From Cephalothrix simula (taxonomy: Eukaryota; Nemertea; Palaeonemertea; Archinemertea; Cephalotrichidae), in the NCBI GenBank assembly GCA_035591015.1, contig JAXIUW010201287.1, forward strand, positions 1-11,434: a stretch of 11,434 nt of DNA, in the 5' to 3' direction. Within the stretch, counting starts at the first letter, position 1; every line of letters begins with the position of its first letter. Position numbers and translations under genes: made by a program. Under the pieces are notes generated by a model. The model saw only the letters and a list, made by a program, of their open reading frames with translations, made no database searches and was not told where the DNA came from. Positions 9,501 through 11,434 of this stretch are shown here, piece by piece.

Positions 9501-9887
9501 GTGCCATTTCTAGAGGGTAAAGGGCCTGCTTCTCGATTGACGATTCTATTTGTGTAGGGATATTCCTAGTCTACTGAAGGAGGCACATATTCAATCCACC
9601 TCCCCCCTCTTATATTGGTAGACTAGATGCAAACCCGTTATAATTCACTACAGTAGAGTATTCACTACGGTAATACAACCCTTTCAAGAGAAGCAAGTCT
9701 GACCACGGGCCTGTAGTGGAGGGGCTTCATATTGTTTTACAGCATTTATACTAACCTTTGAAAATAGGCGCTATTTTCCAAAGACTAACCACGCCCTCTT
9801 GTTGACATTGTCCTAAAATTAATTCCATATAAAACAAAGGCAATGCACCAAACAACATCATGATAAAGTAAGGAATTAAAAAGGCAC
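398..9887 (-). CDS. SLC6 sodium/chloride-dependent neurotransmitter transporter, partial gene (7 internal exons, TM2-TM8)
   Basis: Sodium- and chloride-coupled uptake carrier of the plasma membrane with the LeuT fold. Exons 9887-9756, 7993-7750, 6786-6648, 5367-5233, 2851-2748, 1130-1006 and 510-398 have GT-AG junctions and matching phases (1,2,0,0,2,1 between exons), giving 330 whole codons without a stop. Visible family marks are the TM2 YMELILGQ box, EL2 cysteine pair, TM3 [10 protein letters not shown]5 [11 protein letters not shown]6 SVGVGFGV then [14 protein letters not shown]7 VNSFTS, EL4 [13 protein letters not shown] and TM8 LLTLGLDSS. The combination [22 protein letters not shown] and GVGFGV points to the monoamine branch; other SLC6 branches (glycine, GABA) share most boxes, so the substrate is inferred. 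The family is usually about 600 residues, so roughly half is here. TM1 with the start and TM9-TM12 with the C terminus lie outside. No promoter or polyadenylation signal can be assigned. Confidence 0.93.
511..1005 (-). other. Intron between TM7 and TM8 exons
   Basis: A 495-base intron, GT at 1005 and AG at 511-512. It contains a decayed tRNA-like stretch near 560-615 and a small hairpin of TTCCATCATT (from about 822) with its complement near 880-891. Nothing else is recognised. Confidence 0.85.
560..615 (+). repeat. Decayed tRNA-like / tRNA-derived SINE relic
   Basis: TAGCTCGATTGG at 567-578 resembles a polymerase III box A, and GGTTCGAGCC at 600-609 matches box B. The boxes start only 33 bases apart, against about 44 in a real tRNA, so the anticodon region is shortened and the sequence cannot fold as a tRNA. 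A degraded tRNA-derived SINE head is the likely source; no SINE body or A-rich tail is clear. Confidence 0.4.
1006..1130 (-). CDS. SLC6 transporter exon: TM7 and start of EL4
   Basis: 125 bases: one base completing Arg (AG|A), 41 codons, and one base of the next Gly. Acceptor TTTCTTTCAG; donor GTACGT. It encodes [20 protein letters not shown] (TM7), then FAYLGYMAF and [12 protein letters not shown] (start of EL4). Asn9 is at the sodium-1 position and Ser13 at the chloride position. IATEGPGLVF across the junction to the next exon resembles the monoamine transporters. A longer minus-strand open frame over 1038-1238 runs in another frame through this exon and is not coding. Confidence 0.95.
1131..2747 (-). 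other. Intron between TM6 and TM7 exons
   Basis: A 1617-base intron. The part nearest the TM7 exon holds the three-copy repeat at 1290-1590. From about 1600 to 2650 it is AT-rich with only chance open frames of 60-71 codons on both strands and a perfect 12-base palindrome ATGAGATCTCAT at 2331-2342. No further gene or mobile element is recognised. Confidence 0.8.
1290..1590. repeat. Three imperfect tandem copies of a TTTGACGCTAAATATGG unit
   Basis: The phrase TGTTTGACRCTAAATATG occurs at 1325, 1395 and 1516. A second shared phrase, AAGAGYCCAACYRTGACGCA, is at 1441 and 1557, so copies two and three share a period near 116-121 bases, while copy one is shortened (70 bases). CTTATTCTA and AATATGG are also shared upstream in each copy. 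It is a small local satellite of unknown origin. Confidence 0.7.
2748..2851 (-). CDS. SLC6 transporter exon: TM6
   Basis: 104 bases: 34 codons plus two bases (AG) of the following Arg. Acceptor GTGATTTCAG; donor GTATAG. Reading starts [18 protein letters not shown], the unwound TM6 segment that lines the central substrate site. Gln8 and Ser12 of the exon are the chloride-site residues, and Ser12 is also at the sodium-1 position. The exon ends with [11 protein letters not shown], the conserved intracellular gate segment. The residue just before the Ser is Tyr where dopamine and serotonin transporters have Phe (F320 in human DAT). A 70-residue open frame on the opposite strand here is a shadow of this exon. 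Confidence 0.95.
3156..3601 (+). repeat. ATCGGGA motif cluster
   Basis: The heptamer ATCGGGA begins at 3156, 3260, 3297, 3400, 3440, 3566 and 3595, with further CGGAAT and CGGGAT variants between. Spacing is irregular, so it is a decayed short-unit repeat rather than a clean array. The words at 3440 and 3566 belong to a 22-base direct repeat (3426-3447 and 3552-3573, one mismatch) that brackets the left arm of the inverted repeat. Confidence 0.65.
3449..3916. mobile_element. Inverted-repeat (foldback/MITE-like) element, arms 3449-3544 and 3814-3916
   Basis: The left arm, from TCTTATAATCTCC to GTGTGCGCTT, matches the reverse complement of 3814-3916 with few mismatches, including an exact shared core CAATTATCGGTAGATTTTAC. 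The right arm carries about ten extra bases around AATTAATAAT. The arms of about 100 bases enclose about 270 bases. No transposase is present, and no target-site duplication could be fixed. A non-autonomous element or a local inverted duplication both fit. Confidence 0.65.
4190..4590 (+). repeat. Three diverged copies of a repeat with CTCGCTTCGCTC and CTAGAAAAC
   Basis: Copies near 4190-4275, 4350-4430 and 4500-4575 share the order CTCCTTYRGAT, CTTAAA/CCTAAAA, a CTCGCT-type pyrimidine box, GGCAT/CAGCATT and ACTAGAAAAC/TTCTAGAAAAC. CTAGAAAAC lies at 4266 and 4422, 156 bases apart. The third copy lacks the final box. Divergence is high, so the array is old. Confidence 0.5.
4915..5050 (+). repeat. 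C-rich AAAACACCCACCC tracts
   Basis: AAAACACCCACCC occurs at about 4913 and 5025, with a variant AAACCACCCACC near 4978. Between them are GTCAAACTAATT and GTCAGATTAGTTTC, similar to each other, so the stretch may be two or three copies of a roughly 50-bp unit. The TGACGTCA palindrome is inside. Confidence 0.4.
4995..5006. promoter_or_regulatory. Perfect CRE-like palindrome TCTGACGTCAGA
   Basis: A 12-base perfect palindrome centred on TGACGTCA, the full consensus cAMP-response element bound by CREB/ATF proteins. It lies 227 bases or more inside the intron after the TM5 exon. Function is only a possibility; an 8-base site can arise by chance or be part of the surrounding repeat. Confidence 0.25.
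5233..5367 (-). CDS. SLC6 transporter exon: TM5 and extracellular loop 3
   Basis: 135 bases, exactly 45 codons, phase 0 at both ends. Acceptor TTTTTCATAG; donor GTGAGT after CAG. It encodes [20 protein letters not shown] (TM5, with the TATMPYV box seen across the family) and then [20 protein letters not shown] and ITDPQ, the EL3 stretch leading to TM6. The PGA motif after TM5 is conserved in SLC6 carriers. The nearest minisatellite unit begins only about 125 bases upstream of the exon in gene order. Confidence 0.95.
5491..5545 (-). repeat. Inverted copies of the minisatellite unit
   Basis: TTAAATTGCATTGTACGCT near 5496 and TTTAAATTGCAATGTATCGG near 5524 read, on the minus strand, as the array phrase AGCGTACAATGCAATTTAA. 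They are therefore two stray unit copies in opposite orientation to the main array, separated from it by about 60 bases. Confidence 0.6.
5581..6203. mobile_element. Possible repeat-bearing element bounded by flanking repeats
   Basis: The minisatellite is bracketed by a direct repeat of about 60 bases: 5622-5680 and 6112-6172 both run from a T-rich stretch through GCGTACAAAGCC and an A-rich ATTAAGCGTA to AGCGTAC. Outside that lies an imperfect inverted pair: AACGTGAGGACTTTATTGGG at 5581 and ACCCCAATAAGACCCTCCAA at 6181, sharing 10 exact bases plus weaker matches. Such a layout fits a non-autonomous element with an internal tandem array, as known from bivalve MITE/Helitron-like families, but boundaries are uncertain. 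Confidence 0.45.
5690..6075 (+). repeat. 31-bp minisatellite with paired AGCGTAC half-units
   Basis: About twelve head-to-tail copies of a 31-base unit of the form AGCGTACACGGGAAGCGTAC followed by AATGCAATTTT. Each unit contains two (A)AGCGTAC half-sites. The clearest copies lie at about 5870-6050; copies drift by point changes such as GCGAAC, GTGTAC and GCGCAC but keep length, apart from small insertions. It is not coding on either strand and, lacking unique spacers, is not a CRISPR array. Confidence 0.85.
6270..6540. repeat. Cluster of inverted GTTATTGC and TCGTGRAATATAA words
   Basis: CAGTTATTGCAATAACTG at 6467-6484 is a perfect 18-base palindrome. GTTATTGC also occurs at 6427 and 6444, and its complement GCAATAAC at about 6511. 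TATATCACAC at 6273-6282 pairs with GTGTGATATA at 6319-6328, and TCGTGAAATATAA / TCGTGGAATATAA occur at about 6300 and 6375. This looks like a small, structured repeat element; a plus-strand 82-codon open frame here is probably chance. Confidence 0.5.
6648..6786 (-). CDS. SLC6 transporter exon: end of EL2 and TM4
   Basis: 139 bases: one base completing Glu, then 46 codons ending in phase 0. Acceptor follows a T-rich tract ending in TTTTTAG; donor is GTTTGT after AAG. It begins [20 protein letters not shown], where the GIEDIG...PRWQL pattern is typical of monoamine-type SLC6 proteins just before TM4. TM4 is [18 protein letters not shown], followed by KGVKSMGK, the intracellular loop that joins TM5. 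The donor is the least consensus-like of the set but gives exact phase agreement with the next exon. Confidence 0.93.
7150..7630 (+). repeat. Degenerate GCAAGTCGCGAATCGCGTATCC array
   Basis: Short words CGCAAGTCGCG, AATCGCG and GTATCCGCAAGT recur at irregular spacing on the plus strand, consistent with an old unit of about 20 bases. Larger phrases also recur: AAGCTGTAAA at 7254 and 7354 (100 bases apart), and ACATGCATATYC followed by CAAGTYGCGAATCGCG at 7442 and 7581 (139 apart). On the minus strand this produces 94- to 125-codon frames full of RDLRIR-like residues, which reflect the repeat and not a protein. Confidence 0.75.
7634..7719 (+). repeat. Near-perfect 43-bp tandem duplication
   Basis: Two adjacent copies, 7634-7676 and 7677-7719, of a 43-base unit starting AAGGCAAGTCGTAATTCGTG and ending ACTTTGCAA-type sequence. 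They differ at a single base (GAGAACT against GAGCACT), so the duplication is recent compared with the decayed array beside it. The end lies 29 bases from the TM3 exon's donor (GT at 7749-7748). Confidence 0.9.
7750..7993 (-). CDS. SLC6 transporter exon: TM3 and large extracellular loop 2
   Basis: Longest exon in the window, 244 bases (2 + 80 codons + 2). Acceptor TTTTTTGCAG; donor GTAAGT, which splits a Glu codon (GA|G). It completes the Gly begun by the previous exon and reads [20 protein letters not shown], the start of TM3. The Tyr just before NVIIAW is the conserved TM3 substrate/gate tyrosine. EL2 follows with [15 protein letters not shown], which holds the cysteine pair that forms the family's EL2 disulfide, then two N-glycosylation sequons, NKT and NFS (residues about 55 and 59), and APALEYF. 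The residues at positions 12 and 15 of the exon (T and Y) differ from the V and F of human dopamine transporter. Confidence 0.95.
8249..8805. mobile_element. Old inverted-repeat element, arms 8249-8332 and 8724-8805
   Basis: ACAGAGTGCATCAAAAATAT at 8249 matches the reverse complement of the sequence ending at 8805, 23 of 25 bases. The similarity continues more weakly through AAAAAACTTTC and again strongly at GTAAAATGCATGCC / GGCATGCATTTAC (8332 and 8724). Arms are about 85 bases, enclosing about 390 bases that include a TTAGGG tract. No target-site duplication was found. It is probably a decayed non-autonomous transposon. Confidence 0.55.
8500..8525 (+). repeat. Short interstitial telomere-like tract
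   Basis: Two perfect TTAGGG units (8509-8520) flanked by GGTTATGG and TTATG variants. TTAGGG is the telomere repeat of most non-arthropod animals. The tract is too short to be a telomere and sits inside the loop of an inverted-repeat element. Confidence 0.8.
8958..9505. mobile_element. Long-TIR foldback MITE, Mutator-like by target-site length
   Basis: A 548-base non-autonomous element. Ends are GGCACTGACTAAAACGCGGA and its exact complement. Arms 8958-9172 and 9280-9505 pair over their length with scattered mismatches, around a 107-base middle. The 9-base ATTTCTAGA lies directly outside both ends (8949-8957 and 9506-9514), a clear target-site duplication; because of identical edge bases it could be read as 11. 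TSDs of 9-11 bases with long TIRs are typical of Mutator-like elements. No open frame for a transposase. The subterminal GCGGAATTCCGC palindromes near 8984 and 9469 are part of the arms. Confidence 0.88.
9756..9887 (-). CDS. SLC6 transporter exon: TM2 and intracellular loop 1
   Basis: First exon in the window in gene order, 132 bases. It follows an acceptor reading TTTCCAG and begins with the last two bases of a split Gly codon (phase 1); 43 full codons follow, then one base of the next Gly before the donor GTTAGT. The start [12 protein letters not shown] matches the TM2 segment after the GGG of TM1. The Tyr of LIPY is the position that binds chloride in eukaryotic SLC6 proteins. YMELILGQ is the family TM2 signature, followed by [16 protein letters not shown] in the first intracellular loop. 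The upstream TM1 exon (GNVWRFPY box) was sought on this strand up to 11434 and not found, so it lies beyond the window. Confidence 0.93.
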
Positions 9888-10240
9888 CTGGAAATTTAAA
9901 TAAAAAAATTTAAATCAATTACAATCAACCAAATTACCGGTATTTGTTATCAAAATAACAATCGCAGAATGGAACCATCAAAGGGATTCTATCTTCAAAG
10001 AAAAAGATAAGGGTTTATGATATCTTTGAACATTTAATCAATGAATTAAGATGAATAAAACATAAAACCAATGTCTATTTTTAAATAACTGCTTTAGGTT
10101 TGTGTTTAGCCGAGTTCAGCTATGATGCCCAAGGAGAAAATCTTTGATATACGTTTAGGTTTGTAATTTGTTACATTGGCTTTACCTGTTTGAGCTGTGG
10201 AAATGATGTTTACCCCATGTTCTATTCTACGTATGTCTGA

Positions 10241-10313
10241 GAGCGGACGGGGCTCGAACCAGCAACGTGTAGATCGTGTGTCTAATGCACTAACTGCTAC
10301 GCCAGATCAGCTC
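10241..10313 (-). pseudogene. tRNA-like sequence (tRNA pseudogene or SINE head)
   Basis: On the minus strand, 73 bases start GAGCTGATCTGGCGTAGC and end CCGTCCGCTC. TGGCGTAGCAGTTAGTG resembles box A and GGTTCGAGCCC matches box B at the normal distance. First and last seven bases pair at six of seven positions. Against a working tRNA: a weak D stem, a T-stem mismatch, and a putative anticodon loop CACACGA without the invariant T33. A tRNA-derived SINE head or dead tRNA copy is more likely than a functional gene. Confidence 0.55.
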
Positions 10314-10821
10314 GTTGAGTCAAAAGGAATCTATTCTGCTTAAATCGGAAATCCGACAAAGCTTAAGCAAGTCTATTATGATTGGCAAAGAGCGCGAGAA
10401 GTCAACAGGAATTTTGGATTGGTCCAAATTTCTAAAAACATGGTAGCTTAGATCAAAATGGGAAACATACGGGGTGATTCCGAGGTCACATGAAAGGTTT
10501 TCGAGGTGTATCGATATGATCAGAGCAGTGTCAGGGTAACAAATTTCAATCCGCTACAGCAGAAATTCCCCTACGCTCAACCCCCATTCCATGCCCTCAT
10601 ATATATGTTCAATATGTACAAAGTTAAACACCTGGTGGCCAAAAACAAATTAACGCATTACGCGAAATGGCAAAAACGAATGACTGAATCGACTGAATAT
10701 CAATTTTTTATGAGACACTAAGGCCCAAAGGCGTCATAGTAGGCCTAAAGCATTATTTTCAGAATCAGCTTATTATTCTTAAATTTTGAGCTAAATCGTT
10801 TCCGTTAACGGGGTATCCGAC

Positions 10822-11284
10822 TAGAGGTGGGATCGGTTAATTTTGAAGATTAACCGGTTAAACGGTTAAATTAACCGGTTAATTTTGATTAATCGGTTAA
10901 ATTTTTAAAAAAAACCATACTGAACAGTCATTGTGCACCCAAAATATAGTCTGTAGGGCCCTACTGATTTTTGGCGACTCACCAACAAAAATCAATTGCA
11001 ATAAGTGAAGTCTAAGTATCGCTAGTAATTTTACCACATCCGCATCTGAAAATCTGGCTCACAAAAAAGTGTCGCATCCCATAGTAGATCGCTATTACTA
11101 CTTCCCTGACGCATCACCGGAAGACATAGAACACGTAGGTTCATCCGAGCTGCCTGTTTCAGCATCAATGTCAATAACATAAGGGGTTATAACATCAGAG
11201 TCCATATCAGTCTGTCAAAGTATATCGGTTAATGGAAATTAACCGATTACAATTTTTTTTACCGGTTAACCGATCCCAACTCTA
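10822..11284. mobile_element. Short TIR element with TTAACCGGTTAA repeats (hAT-like ends)
   Basis: TAGAGGTGGGATCGGTTAA at 10822-10840 pairs with the reverse complement of 11266-11284 at 18 of 19 positions. Just inside the left end, the palindrome TTAACCGGTTAA occurs at 10850 and 10871, with more CGGTTAA words at 10854-10900 and 11226-11270. Length is 463 bases, with no coding capacity. The TAGAGGTGGG end resembles many hAT-type non-autonomous elements. An 8-base target duplication is not seen directly at these ends, so the superfamily is tentative. Confidence 0.65.
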
Positions 11285-11434
11285 CCCCCAACATTCGGCC
11301 TCCGACTATTAGGAAAGGTAGGATAATAATATCTCCCTAAAGTCGGTACACATTTGTATTATATAATATTATTAAACAGTCTGGAGTGTGATTCGATGTG
11401 TAATTCGAGAAAAAACACGAGCACGAAGTGCGAG

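Larger units (their letters stand above)
7994..9755 (-). other. Intron between TM2 and TM3 exons
   Basis: A 1762-base intron containing the 8249-8805 inverted repeat, the 8958-9505 foldback element, a short hairpin AATTAGTC...GACTAATT near 8086-8118 and an exact 9-base inverted pair CTAGTCTAC / GTAGACTAG near 9567 and 9617. No exon is expected or seen: the flanking exons join in phase and match family spacing. Confidence 0.85.
9888..11434 (-). other. Intron between TM1 and TM2 exons (incomplete in window)
   Basis: Begins at the acceptor 9889-9888 and runs off the window. It holds a tRNA-like sequence (10241-10313) and a TIR element (10822-11284). 9900-10240 and 10320-10820 show nothing recognised; a plus-strand 71-codon open frame at 10506-10721 resembles no family I know. 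The expected TM1 exon is not present. Confidence 0.75.

Noticed and set aside
9567-9625. Inverted pair CTAGTCTAC / GTAGACTAG
   Set aside because: Only nine exact bases around a 40-base loop, with no longer arms or flanking duplication; could be chance.
10506-10721. 71-codon plus-strand open frame
   Set aside because: Length is near chance for this composition, with no recognised motif, splice context or homologue.
9888-11434. Possible TM1 exon of the transporter
   Set aside because: No minus-strand frame carries the GNVWRFPY-type box followed by a phase-1 donor.

Overview
This window is a piece of an animal nuclear genome, most likely a marine invertebrate. The evidence is an intron-rich gene with GT-AG junctions, AT-rich introns full of inverted-repeat and tandem-repeat elements, a short TTAGGG tract, and five copies of the palindrome TACATGTA. 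A lophotrochozoan such as a mollusc is my best guess for lineage, but that is inference only. Nothing resembles bacterial or viral genes.

The only protein-coding gene I can support lies on the minus strand. It is an internal part of a sodium/chloride-dependent neurotransmitter transporter of the SLC6 (LeuT-fold) family. Seven exons (9887-9756, 7993-7750, 6786-6648, 5367-5233, 2851-2748, 1130-1006, 510-398) splice in matching phase into 990 coding bases after a 2-base split codon, about 330 residues with no stop. They cover transmembrane helix (TM) 2 to TM8: TM2 and intracellular loop 1; TM3 and extracellular loop 2 (EL2) with a Cys pair and two N-glycosylation sequons; TM4; TM5 and EL3; TM6; TM7 and the start of EL4; the rest of EL4 and TM8. 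The sequence looks most like the monoamine (dopamine/noradrenaline/serotonin) branch. The TM1 exon with the start codon must lie beyond position 11434, and the TM9-TM12 exons below position 1.

The other nine tenths of the window are introns. Read left to right they hold: a decayed tRNA-like relic (560-615); a three-copy repeat (1290-1590); a cluster of ATCGGGA motifs overlapping one arm of an inverted-repeat element (3156-3916); a three-copy 150-bp-scale repeat (4190-4590); C-rich CACCC tracts around a perfect TGACGTCA palindrome (4915-5050); a 31-bp GCGTAC minisatellite with bounding repeats (5491-6203); a TTATTGC palindrome cluster (6270-6540); a GCAAGTCGCG-type degenerate array ending in a recent 43-bp duplication (7150-7719); an old inverted repeat with telomere-like sequence in its loop (8249-8805); a well-preserved long-TIR foldback element with a 9-bp target-site duplication (8958-9505); a tRNA-like sequence (10241-10313); and a short element with 19-bp terminal inverted repeats built around TTAACCGGTTAA (10822-11284).

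I do not see a new multi-gene system. The most notable items are the foldback element with its third internal arm copy, the bounded minisatellite element, and unusual substrate-site residues in the transporter.
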